A stretch of DNA of 6,420 bases from Planctomicrobium sp. (GTDB lineage: Bacteria > Planctomycetota > Planctomycetia > Planctomycetales > Planctomycetaceae), in contig JABJMI010000943.1 of assembly GCA_018659505.1 (NCBI GenBank), forward strand, positions 1 through 6,420. The letters are read 5' to 3'. This document shows positions 1 through 6,420 of this stretch, in pieces. A model generated the notes under the pieces. That model saw only the letters and a program-made list of their open reading frames with translations, was not told where the DNA came from and did no database searches. Within the stretch, counting starts at the first letter, position 1. Each line of letters opens with the position of its first letter. A program made the position numbers and the translations under genes.

Positions 1-3000
1 AGAAATGCGTTTTCATAAACGACTAACATCCCAACCTGCATTCGCCGAAAACCGACCGCGCGAAGTAAAGCTAACTCGCTGCGACGTTCGATAACATTTC
101 GCAGCATGACAGTCGCCAGACCAATCGTTCCCAGCAGTAATCCTAAGCCGCCCAGAGTTTGGAACGTCGAGAGATAAGTGTTCTGCACGGCCAGGAAGTT
201 CAGCAAACGATCAGAGACACGCTCGGCATCGAAACCATAGTCAGCGAGGTTCGTTTCCAATGCGAGTGAGACCGCACTCGCATCGTTAAGTGGTGTTTCA
301 ATCAGGAAATACTGGAAGCCGACCTGTTCAGGAAAGACCTTCTTGAAGTTCTCTTCCGACATGACCAACACACCCTGGAAAACACTGTTGGCAAACATGC
401 CAGACACTTCCAAAGTATGCAGCGGATTCTCTTCATTCGGGACCGCAACAGTCTCCCCGATCCCTTTATGTAAGCTGTACATGAGGGTATTCATGTCACC
501 CAGTACCGGGATGTTGCCGCTTTCCAAATCTTCGGTGAGCAATGTCCACGGTTGTTCACCAGGAGTGTTCGCGAACAAGAATCGATTCTCCTTAATGAAG
601 TTTTGCAGGACGTCTTCCGGCACTCCCAACACAGTCGGAACTTGTGTTTGATACAAATTTAGACAGCTAGCGTTCTCTCCCGGTTTCATACGGAACGGCA
701 TCGCCTTCGCCTGATCGAGTGTTTCAATTAGCTTCTCATCAAGTAGATTAAAGCCAGTCTTTGACCGCCCTTCAGCGGTATTCAAATCGTTAAGCACAGG
801 TACATTCGTCTCTGCGACTAATGTAAATCCACCATTTCCCGACTGTGGTTGTGGATCTTCACCCGTCGGATTCTGCTGCCCCGCTGCGACGGCAACAATC
901 ACGAATGTCGCAGAGGAGATCAGACTTGTTGTCATCACGCTGCGTTGCCGATTGCGTGCGGCATTTCTCAAGCCCAATTTTGTATTCCCTCCACTCTTCC
1001 CACCTTCGATCTTCACGGTGTCGTTCGAACCTAAAATCGCTGACAGCGCAGCTAACCCTCCGGTGAGCAATCCCATCCCAACTAAGAAGAACATCACGAT
1101 TTTCCAGGAGAAACCCGAGAAGGCTTCCGTATCAGGAATGATGCCCACTAGTGTGAGAAGAGAGAGAAGTACCGCTCCCCCAAGAAAGCAAATCGCCACA
1201 AGTCTTGAGACTCGATTCTGAACAGTTGTCGCCAAAGCAGTGTTTGCAGATTCACCATTGAGCAAGCTGCGTGTCGATTGATTTCTCGTCTGCCACATCG
1301 ACCAGAAGATAGCAATGAACGCAACAACAGCAGCGATTGCAAATCCTGACAGCAGACTAACTGGATGAATCGACAAGTAGAGAAACTTGGTTCCTATTGC
1401 TCCATACCACCAGGTTTTCAAACCGTAAATCATGATGGCTGCATATCCAACAGCCATCGCGGACCCGAGAAGACCGCCGATTCCAACGAGCATTGCTCCT
1501 TCTAAGAGGAAGAGTTTGCGGACCTCTTTCGGTTGAAATCCGAGAGCGATTAACAAACCGAGTTCGTTGAGTCTTGTTTCAATTCCTAATCGAAACAAGA
1601 GACCGACCAAGATCGTAGCAGCCAGAATGAGAAAGAAACTAAAGCCGATAAACAGCCCAGTAAAGTCGGTTGTCCCTTGGGCAGCCTGTAAGCCCATCGC
1701 TTTGATTGGTTGGACGATGAGCCCCGACTTGCGCAGGTCAATCTCTGCGAGAAATGCTGCTGTAAACGTCTTCTCCAAATCATCCAGACTTTGACCTTCC
1801 TTCGGGGCGAGACGAATCGAGGTCAAATCACCGTAACGACTTTGCCAGATTTCTTGTGCAGTTTCGAGAGACGTGAATATCTTCGGCGTAGTACGGTAAT
1901 CGTCTTCGCGTTCTGTATCGATGTTGTCCCAATAGAGATCATCACGGTCTGTAATTCGATCTTCTTTAAGAGGGAAAGGTTGCCGCCATTCACCATAGGT
2001 TTTCGCATCTGTCACACCGGGGACATTCGGAGTGAATCCGGTGTCGTCCGCTGCTCCAATTAGCTTCACCACGCCAGCGACGTTGAAACTCAATTCATCT
2101 TCCGGTAACTCACCACGGTCACCGACCACGTGATATTTCACACGAATAGAATCTCCCTTTGCAACATCCAGATCAGTCGCCAACCAGTCGTTTATATACA
2201 CACCGTTGCCGCTCAATCGAGTGTGCTCATCAACGAACTCAAAGGGACCAAACTGAGCAGGGAGTTCTGGGTCGATACCAGCGATGATTGAGTACATCGA
2301 GTACTTCTCGGGATCATTCGAATTCCAGATTTCGTTGAGCAGGTAAACCAGCACCGGCGAGACCGCTGCCCCTTCTTGATTGGCTGCTTTCAGACCAGCA
2401 GCAGCAATCGACTTTTCCAGTATCATTTGCTCTGATTCGAGAGATAAGTAGCCATGCTTCTGGTTCTGTACAATTCTTAAAGCGAGGTCTTCGAGAGTGA
2501 CATTTGCAGCGACAATGCCTGTGATGAGATCCGCAACTTCGACTGGATTATTTGCTTGCTTCATCTCTGGCGGTTCACGAAAGAAGAAGGAGTTCACCCG
2601 CGCAGGTTGCGACTTTGGATTACGTGGTGTCGGGACGATTTCCTCTAAACCAATTTGAGTCTGAAGCTCAGAGAGGTTCACGAATACATTCAATGGAATC
2701 TGCTGACTGGGATTGAGACCGAACCTTGCGAGACCTGTCTCTCCTTCCGCAATGGCAGAGACTTTCAAAACCAGTTCGCTGACTGTTTCTTCACGATCTC
2801 CTAATAACGAATCTCGGGGAATCGAAGCGGGGATTTCAACAATCACGGACAGTTCATCACCAACTTCAGCCTGAACTTGGTCAGCGACACGTTGATTGAT
2901 GACGATTTCACCTTCAGCAGGTGGTAGAATTTCACCCGTATCGAGCATCTCCCAGAGACGATGATTTGTTCCGACGACATGTATCTGCCCAGCTCGCAAC

Positions 3001-3326
3001 AGTTGAACATCTGCGGAACCAACTTCATCATCAGATTTCGACTCACCGATGACTGTTCCTTGCACGAGAATTGCCGGGGCGACGTCTGACTCACTTGATT
3101 GCAATCCATCAAGCATTTTCTCACGGAAGAATCTTCCACCAGTCAGCGAATAATCAACATCTCCCAACCGATCGAGAGACATCTGCCGCAGGCTATCTCG
3201 AACAGAATCCCCCACAACCAGCGCACCACCAATCACGGCAGTGGCAGCGATGACACCAAGTATGACAGCAAGATTGGTGCGCCAATAATAGCGAATATTT
3301 TGAAACAGCAGACGATTGACCTGCAT
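1..3326 (-). CDS. Large double-FtsX ABC transporter permease, C-terminus cut by window edge
   Basis: The minus strand is open without a stop from an ATG at 3326-3324 to the left edge: 1108 codons plus two bases. Seen: TM1 at about residues 18-40, followed by 'GDSVRDSLR'; an extracytoplasmic region of about 515 residues; TM2-TM4 near 556-577, 609-630 and 655-674, with a first FtsX-type cytoplasmic motif (about 582-602, 'NELGLLIALGF'); TM5-TM7 near 708-726, 741-760 and 795-814; a second extracytoplasmic region of about 240 residues containing 'NASCLNLY' (885-892); TM8 near 1055-1075; then a second FtsX motif 'ERRSELALLRAVGF' from 1080. By analogy with ten-TM double-FtsX permeases (YbbP-like), TM9-TM10 and roughly 80-90 residues should lie beyond the edge. 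This family forms the membrane part of MacB/LolCDE-type transporters, which usually do mechanical work on envelope lipids, lipoproteins or exported substrates. Substrate unknown. No ATPase gene is visible. The start lacks a clear Shine-Dalgarno; an in-frame GTG at 3338-3336 is the only alternative before an upstream TAA. Confidence 0.93.
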   Translation of the reverse strand, partial: MQVNRLLFQNIRYYWRTNLAVILGVIAATAVIGGALVVGDSVRDSLRQMSLDRLGDVDYSLTGGRFFREKMLDGLQSSESDVAPAILVQGTVIGESKSDDEVGSADVQLLRAGQIHVVGTNHRLWEMLDTGEILPPAEGEIVINQRVADQVQAEVGDELSVIVEIPASIPRDSLLGDREETVSELVLKVSAIAEGETGLARFGLNPSQQIPLNVFVNLSELQTQIGLEEIVPTPRNPKSQPARVNSFFFREPPEMKQANNPVEVADLITGIVAANVTLEDLALRIVQNQKHGYLSLESEQMILEKSIAAAGLKAANQEGAAVSPVLVYLLNEIWNSNDPEKYSMYSIIAGIDPELPAQFGPFEFVDEHTRLSGNGVYINDWLATDLDVAKGDSIRVKYHVVGDRGELPEDELSFNVAGVVKLIGAADDTGFTPNVPGVTDAKTYGEWRQPFPLKEDRITDRDDLYWDNIDTEREDDYRTTPKIFTSLETAQEIWQSRYGDLTSIRLAPKEGQSLDDLEKTFTAAFLAEIDLRKSGLIVQPIKAMGLQAAQGTTDFTGLFIGFSFFLILAATILVGLLFRLGIETRLNELGLLIALGFQPKEVRKLFLLEGAMLVGIGGLLGSAMAVGYAAIMIYGLKTWWYGAIGTKFLYLSIHPVSLLSGFAIAAVVAFIAIFWSMWQTRNQSTRSLLNGESANTALATTVQNRVSRLVAICFLGGAVLLSLLTLVGIIPDTEAFSGFSWKIVMFFLVGMGLLTGGLAALSAILGSNDTVKIEGGKSGGNTKLGLRNAARNRQRSVMTTSLISSATFVIVAVAAGQQNPTGEDPQPQSGNGGFTLVAETNVPVLNDLNTAEGRSKTGFNLLDEKLIETLDQAKAMPFRMKPGENASCLNLYQTQVPTVLGVPEDVLQNFIKENRFLFANTPGEQPWTLLTEDLESGNIPVLGDMNTLMYSLHKGIGETVAVPNEENPLHTLEVSGMFANSVFQGVLVMSEENFKKVFPEQVGFQYFLIETPLNDASAVSLALETNLADYGFDAERVSDRLLNFLAVQNTYLSTFQTLGGLGLLLGTIGLATVMLRNVIERRSELALLRAVGFRRMQVGMLVVYENAF

Positions 3327-3470
3327 TGAAAAAGTCACTTAATAGGAATGTGAAATCAGTAAGTTAATGGGATCACTTTACTATCTGGACAGGGTGACAT
3401 TCCAGTCGTTCACTACAATCATGGCGTTGTGTCGCAAAGTCTTTCTCAGTTCGGTACGCTTTATTGAGCT

Positions 3471-3489
3471 TTTGAAGACGTTCTTCAAA
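3471..3489. promoter_or_regulatory. Perfect 8+8 bp palindrome, candidate operator or 5'-UTR hairpin
   Basis: TTTGAAGA (3471-3478) and TCTTCAAA (3482-3489) are exact reverse complements around a CGT spacer. The element ends 37 bp before the TTG start of the DUF1080 gene. It is not followed by a T run, so it does not look like a terminator. Its position suits an operator for a dimeric repressor or a small 5'-leader hairpin. No known regulator is assigned; function is inferred from position and symmetry only. Confidence 0.4.
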
Positions 3490-3513
3490 GATTAAAGAAA
3501 CATCTCTATCTGA

Positions 3514-3519
3514 AGAGGA
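3514..3519 (+). promoter_or_regulatory. Shine-Dalgarno that fixes the TTG start of the DUF1080 gene
   Basis: AGAGGA lies seven bases before TTG at 3527. In the same frame there is no ATG, GTG or other TTG between the upstream stop TGA (3473-3475) and 3527, so this purine-rich site and the signal peptide that directly follows together establish the unusual TTG start. Confidence 0.8.
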
Positions 3520-3526
3520 AAACACC

Positions 3527-3583
3527 TTGCGAATTCTTGCCTGCCTATTGACGTTCAGCTGCCTCGCCTCCGCAGCCCATGCC
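3527..3583 (+). other. Sec-type signal peptide of the DUF1080 protein
   Basis: The first 19 codons encode a short basic start (Arg2), a hydrophobic stretch through residue 16 and the AXA-type site 'AHA' at 17-19, followed by the polar EQK. This predicts Sec export and signal peptidase I cleavage. A lipoprotein reading is unlikely: Cys12 ('FSCLAS') lies within the hydrophobic core and the residues around it do not form a typical lipobox. Confidence 0.8.
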
Positions 3584-4831
3584 GAACAGAAAGCCCCAGA
3601 AGGTTATCGAGCATTATTCAACGGAACAGACTTAACCGGTTGGCACGGAATGCCACACTTCAACCCTGATCAACTGCAAGCGATGTCGAAAGAGGACAAA
3701 GCTGCAAAAATCGACGAATGGAACCAGTCCGTTAGCGAACACTGGAAAGTTGAAGACGGAGCCGTCATCAACGATGGTCACGGAGCGTACTTAACCACAG
3801 ATGACTCGTTCCGTGATTATGAATTGCTCATCGAATACAAAACTGTCCCGACAGCTGATAGTGGAATCTATCTCAAGAACTCTCCGCAAGTTCAGATCTG
3901 GGATCACACTCACGAGCCTGGTTTCAAGAACGGAGCTGATAAAGGCTCGGGAGCACTTTGGAATAACAGTGCCAAAGCCCCCGGGAAATTCCCGCCAAAG
4001 GTAATGGACAAACCGTTCGGAGAATGGAATCAATTCAAGATTCGTCAAATCGGAGCACGGACGACCGTCTGGATGAACGGTGAGAAAGTCGTCGACAATG
4101 CCATCATGGAAAACTACTGGGACAGAGAGAGAAAAATCCCATTGCGACCTGAAGGACAAATTCAGCTGCAAACTCACGGCGGAGAAATCTCCTGGCGAAA
4201 TATCGCTGTTAAAGAATTCACACCAGAGGAAGCATTACAGATTCTTGTTGACGAGCGCGTAGATGGATTTAAAAGTGTCTTTAATGGCAAAGATCTAGAA
4301 GGTTGGTCGGGAGCAGTTGAAAACTACGAAGCTGTCGACGGAGCCATTCGTTGCAAGGCTGGCAAAGGAGGAACATTGTTTACCAAAGAAGTTTTTGCGA
4401 ACTTCAAAGCGAGTGTTCAGTTCAAAGTTCCAGCTGGCGGCAACAACGGATTAGCAATTCGCTACCCCGGTGAAGGGAATCCGGCTTATGCTGGCATGAC
4501 TGAGCTGCAAGTTCTCGATTCAGAACATGCAAAGTACGCCAGCCTTGATGCACGACAGTACCACGGTTCAGCCTACGGTATGGCAGCCGCTGCCCGAGGC
4601 TATCTGCGAGAAGCAGGAGAATGGAACTACCAAGAAGTTACTGTAAATGGTTCAAACATCATTGTTGAACTGAACGGAAACATCATTCTCAACACCGATC
4701 TCAGCAAGATTACCGAGTACATGGCAAACAGCGCCCACCCCGGTAAAGATCTCAAAGAAGGTCACTTCGGCTTCGCTGGTCACGGCGACGCTGTTGAATT
4801 CAAAGAAGTGATGATTAAGAAGCTTGACTAA
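3527..4831 (+). CDS. Secreted tandem DUF1080 (3-keto-disaccharide hydrolase family) protein
   Basis: A complete 434-residue protein with a TTG start supported by a Shine-Dalgarno. Residues 1-19 form a signal peptide: basic residue, hydrophobic core 'ILACLLTF', and AHA before a probable cut at A19/E20, without a lipobox at the cut. Two copies of the concanavalin-like DUF1080 fold follow. Domain 1 spans about 25-232: 'LFNGTDLTGW', 'WKVEDGAV' (73-80), 'DSGIYLK' (111-117), 'QVQIWD' (121-126), 'GEWNQFKI' (165-172), 'VWMNGEKV' (181-188). Domain 2 spans about 246-433: 'VFNGKDLEGW', 'NNGLAIRY' (306-313), 'TELQVLD' (325-331), 'GSAYG' (347-351), 'GEWNYQEVTVNG' (364-375), 'GHFGFAGHGDAVEF'. Pfam names this family 3-keto-disaccharide hydrolase, and such proteins are abundant in planctomycetes, where periplasmic or extracellular glycan processing is the usual proposal. 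The precise substrate, and whether both domains are catalytic or one only binds sugar, cannot be read from sequence. It is monocistronic: divergent from the permease and closed by a strong terminator. Confidence 0.93.
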   Translation: MRILACLLTFSCLASAAHAEQKAPEGYRALFNGTDLTGWHGMPHFNPDQLQAMSKEDKAAKIDEWNQSVSEHWKVEDGAVINDGHGAYLTTDDSFRDYELLIEYKTVPTADSGIYLKNSPQVQIWDHTHEPGFKNGADKGSGALWNNSAKAPGKFPPKVMDKPFGEWNQFKIRQIGARTTVWMNGEKVVDNAIMENYWDRERKIPLRPEGQIQLQTHGGEISWRNIAVKEFTPEEALQILVDERVDGFKSVFNGKDLEGWSGAVENYEAVDGAIRCKAGKGGTLFTKEVFANFKASVQFKVPAGGNNGLAIRYPGEGNPAYAGMTELQVLDSEHAKYASLDARQYHGSAYGMAAAARGYLREAGEWNYQEVTVNGSNIIVELNGNIILNTDLSKITEYMANSAHPGKDLKEGHFGFAGHGDAVEFKEVMIKKLD

Positions 4832-4981
4832 TTCAATCTCTAAATCAAAAGCGAGTAACACGAACCTGCACACCATCTGGTGTGCAGGTTTTTTTTATGC
4901 CTTTTTACGTGAAGATTGCAAACAATTTCAATTGTAAATCCAGAATGGTAGTGCATAGCGAACTCTTAGGTGCTCCTAAAT
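4832..4981. other. Convergent intergenic region
   Basis: These 150 bp separate the converging DUF1080 and glycosyltransferase genes. They hold the intrinsic terminator at 4863-4896. Two weak inverted repeats lie closer to the glycosyltransferase end, ACAATT-TC-AATTGT at 4922-4935 and TTAGG-TGCT-CCTAA at 4966-4979. Neither is followed by a proper T run in the leftward direction, so no terminator is called for that gene. Confidence 0.7.
4863..4896 (+). terminator. Rho-independent terminator of the DUF1080 gene
   Basis: A perfect 12-bp stem, AACCTGCACACC (4863-4874) and GGTGTGCAGGTT (4879-4890), encloses the four-base loop ATCT. An unbroken run of eight T follows (4889-4896, the first two belonging to the stem). 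It starts 31 bp after the TAA of the DUF1080 gene. Read leftward, the stem is not followed by a T run, so it should act mainly on rightward transcription. Confidence 0.95.
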
Positions 4982-6420
4982 TCACCATCGCGGAAGTGGG
5001 TGATCGGGGTTTTCTCGAGCAATTTTTTCATACTTTTGAATCGCAGTCTGTAACTTTCCCCGTACATCCGGATCGCGCAAATCAAGTATCACAATAGAAG
5101 TCCCAAGGAATTCGAGCGGTTCAATTCCTCTCACTTGTGCGAAGGGATCAGCTGGATCTTTCGTTGGTCCATAGGGACCAATGAGATTAGAAATTGAAAG
5201 AGCAGCGTAAGTGAAGTCTTCAATGGATTCCGGGAACTCTTCCAGATTCTCTGCTTGAACCCCATAGGCTGCGGGGAGTGCTGTTCCGAAATACCATAGA
5301 ATCATTGGTTCGGGGTTGGTTTTTTGAAACTCTTGTAAGACGGGGAGATCTTGTCCCCAGTCATTGTTCGAGTCTGATAACAGCCAACGTCCGTGCTCTG
5401 GTCCGCCTGCAAACGCATTGAAATAACCCAAGTAATGAGGACCGATCAAGATGCTACTCGTCGCTTGCGAGACAAGACACAAGGTCGTGACAATGATGAG
5501 ATGTCTCCGGGACAATGAGAATCGATTCCACAGAAAGTCGAGACTGAGCATGATTAAAATCGGATAGATCAGAAGCATATACCGCTGACCAATATTGATA
5601 TGCGAATTCATCAGCAAGCCAATCAACACGAGCGTTCCTAAATTCATTGACTGCTTGCTAGTTCCTGAAGAAAGAAAATTTCTCCAGGGGAATTTGAGAG
5701 AGAAGGTGACGCTCACGAAGATCAAACAACTCAATAGCAATTCGACTGGTGTACTCTTAAATGCGAAGGCACATGGAAAATAATACCACCATCCGTCGCT
5801 GGAAATTTCTCCCATCAAATAAGCACCATGCCCTTCTCGACTGTGTTGCACTTGAAACAGAATTCCATCAATCGATGCCGGGCGATTTATCTTTTCGTAA
5901 CAGAAAGTCACGATCTTCTCTGTAACGGGACCTCTCCCTAAAATCTGCACCCAAGGAGAAGTATCATCGAGTTCTCCATAAGGTGAGCTCGTAAGCGGAT
6001 TGATCGATGCAAACAGATGGCATCCCCAACAGACGACCCCTGCAACCGCCAGCAGAGCAGTATACCGAACCGCAATCTGAAAGATGCTGGTCCACGCTGC
6101 TCGAAAACTCGTTAAGTCAATTAAGTGCAAAGCGAGTAACAACCCGGCTACTGGAAACAGAAAAAGCCCTGAATATTTTGCAGCGAGGGTGACACCGATT
6201 GCGACTCCAGCTATAGCTGCACGCTTTAGTGAAGGCTGGTTTGCCATCCAGCCAACAATAAACAGAGAGATCAGCGAGAACAAAACAAAGCTCAAATCTG
6301 TGGTCGCCAGTCCTCCATGGGCGATCATCGAAGGAGGCAGCGCCACCAGACCTCCTCCCAATGTCCCTGCCAGCGGACCATTTCTTACGGTCAGCCAGAA
6401 CATCACAATCGCAATGAGAG
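4982..6420 (-). CDS. GT-C membrane glycosyltransferase (PMT/ArnT-like), N-terminus cut by window edge
   Basis: The minus-strand frame ends at TGA (4984-4982) and stays open to the right edge, giving 478 visible residues. A GTG at 6406-6404 is available as a start, but the four preceding codons (LIAI) continue a hydrophobic helix and the family is longer, so the gene very likely begins outside. Numbering from that GTG: hydrophobic segments near 11-29, 36-54, 63-98 (two helices), 108-132, 208-236, 256-291 and 303-322; the family motif 'AHGGLATTD' (29-37); a large loop with 'YLMGEISSDGWWYYF' (196-210); 'NIGQRYMLLIYP' (271-282); 'PHYLGYFNAFAGGP' (323-336) and 'DSNNDWGQDL' (345-354); then a soluble tail to 474. 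These match dolichyl/polyprenyl-phosphate-dependent glycosyltransferases, which move a sugar from a lipid carrier to an acceptor on the outer face of the cytoplasmic membrane. The catalytic acidic residues expected in the first external loop lie off the window, so activity, donor and acceptor cannot be judged. Confidence 0.9.
   Translation of the reverse strand, partial: LIAIVMFWLTVRNGPLAGTLGGGLVALPPSMIAHGGLATTDLSFVLFSLISLFIVGWMANQPSLKRAAIAGVAIGVTLAAKYSGLFLFPVAGLLLALHLIDLTSFRAAWTSIFQIAVRYTALLAVAGVVCWGCHLFASINPLTSSPYGELDDTSPWVQILGRGPVTEKIVTFCYEKINRPASIDGILFQVQHSREGHGAYLMGEISSDGWWYYFPCAFAFKSTPVELLLSCLIFVSVTFSLKFPWRNFLSSGTSKQSMNLGTLVLIGLLMNSHINIGQRYMLLIYPILIMLSLDFLWNRFSLSRRHLIIVTTLCLVSQATSSILIGPHYLGYFNAFAGGPEHGRWLLSDSNNDWGQDLPVLQEFQKTNPEPMILWYFGTALPAAYGVQAENLEEFPESIEDFTYAALSISNLIGPYGPTKDPADPFAQVRGIEPLEFLGTSIVILDLRDPDVRGKLQTAIQKYEKIARENPDHPLPRW

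Larger units (their letters stand above)
3327..3526. other. Divergent intergenic region between permease and DUF1080 genes
   Basis: These 200 bp must carry the promoters for both divergent genes. I could not find a convincing -35/-10 pair for a housekeeping sigma factor on either strand, so no promoter is called. The region holds a palindrome (3471-3489), the Shine-Dalgarno of the rightward gene, and a distant 7-bp inverted repeat, GGAATGT at 3345-3351 and ACATTCC at 3397-3403, which may be chance. The in-frame stop TGA at 3473-3475 bounds the rightward reading frame. Confidence 0.6.

Noticed and set aside
1710..2063. A 117-codon plus-strand open frame
   Set aside because: It lies antisense to the well-supported permease frame, which has continuous family-like protein sequence here. 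The product is Cys/Arg-rich with no recognisable domain.
3381..3422. A 13-codon minus-strand mini-ORF (ATG at 3422) upstream of the permease as a leader peptide
   Set aside because: It has no ribosome binding site, no runs of one amino acid's codons and no attenuator-like hairpins; such short frames are expected by chance.
3791..4177. A 128-codon minus-strand open frame
   Set aside because: It is antisense to domain 1 of the DUF1080 gene, where the sense frame carries all conserved motifs. It has no ribosome binding site or family resemblance.
4922..4979. Two short hairpins as possible terminators for the glycosyltransferase gene
   Set aside because: The stems are only 6 and 5 bp and, in the leftward direction, neither is followed by a real T run. 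One is A/T only apart from its outermost pair.
4882..5097. A 71-codon plus-strand open frame after the terminator
   Set aside because: Its start lies inside the terminator stem and its second half is antisense to the glycosyltransferase C-terminus; nothing supports translation.
6401..6406. GTG/ATG at 6406-6401 as the true start of the glycosyltransferase
   Set aside because: The frame continues upstream to the window edge with hydrophobic codons, and the family needs an additional N-terminal helix and catalytic loop.

Overview
The window looks like ordinary chromosomal DNA from a Planctomycetota bacterium, probably a moderate-GC Planctomycetales relative of Gimesia, Rubinisphaera or Thalassoglobus. 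The evidence is the gene content: a very large double-FtsX permease of a type common in this phylum, a secreted tandem DUF1080 protein (a family greatly expanded in planctomycetes), and a membrane glycosyltransferase with the planctomycete-style 'DSNxDWGQDL' motif. The lineage is inferred from these families and roughly balanced base composition; there is no rRNA or other phylogenetic marker.

Layout: (1) positions 1-3326, minus strand, one uninterrupted reading frame for an ABC-transporter permease, cut at its C-terminal end by the left edge. (2) 3327-3526, a 200-bp divergent intergenic region with an 8+8 bp palindrome and a good Shine-Dalgarno for the rightward gene. (3) 3527-4831, plus strand, a complete secreted two-domain DUF1080 (3-keto-disaccharide hydrolase family) protein with a TTG start. 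(4) 4832-4981, a convergent intergenic region holding a strong intrinsic terminator. (5) 4982-6420, minus strand, a GT-C type (PMT/ArnT-like) membrane glycosyltransferase, cut at its N-terminal end by the right edge.

The three genes do not form an operon: gene 1 and gene 2 diverge, gene 2 and gene 3 converge. Each acts at the envelope (a permease with large extracytoplasmic domains, an exported carbohydrate-active protein, a lipid-sugar-dependent glycosyltransferase), but nothing in the sequence ties them into one pathway. I found no mobile element, CRISPR array, RNA gene, or convincing undescribed system. The items worth a second look are modest: the palindrome upstream of the DUF1080 gene, the non-equivalent tandem DUF1080 domains with an insertion in the first, and the architecture of the orphan-looking permease.
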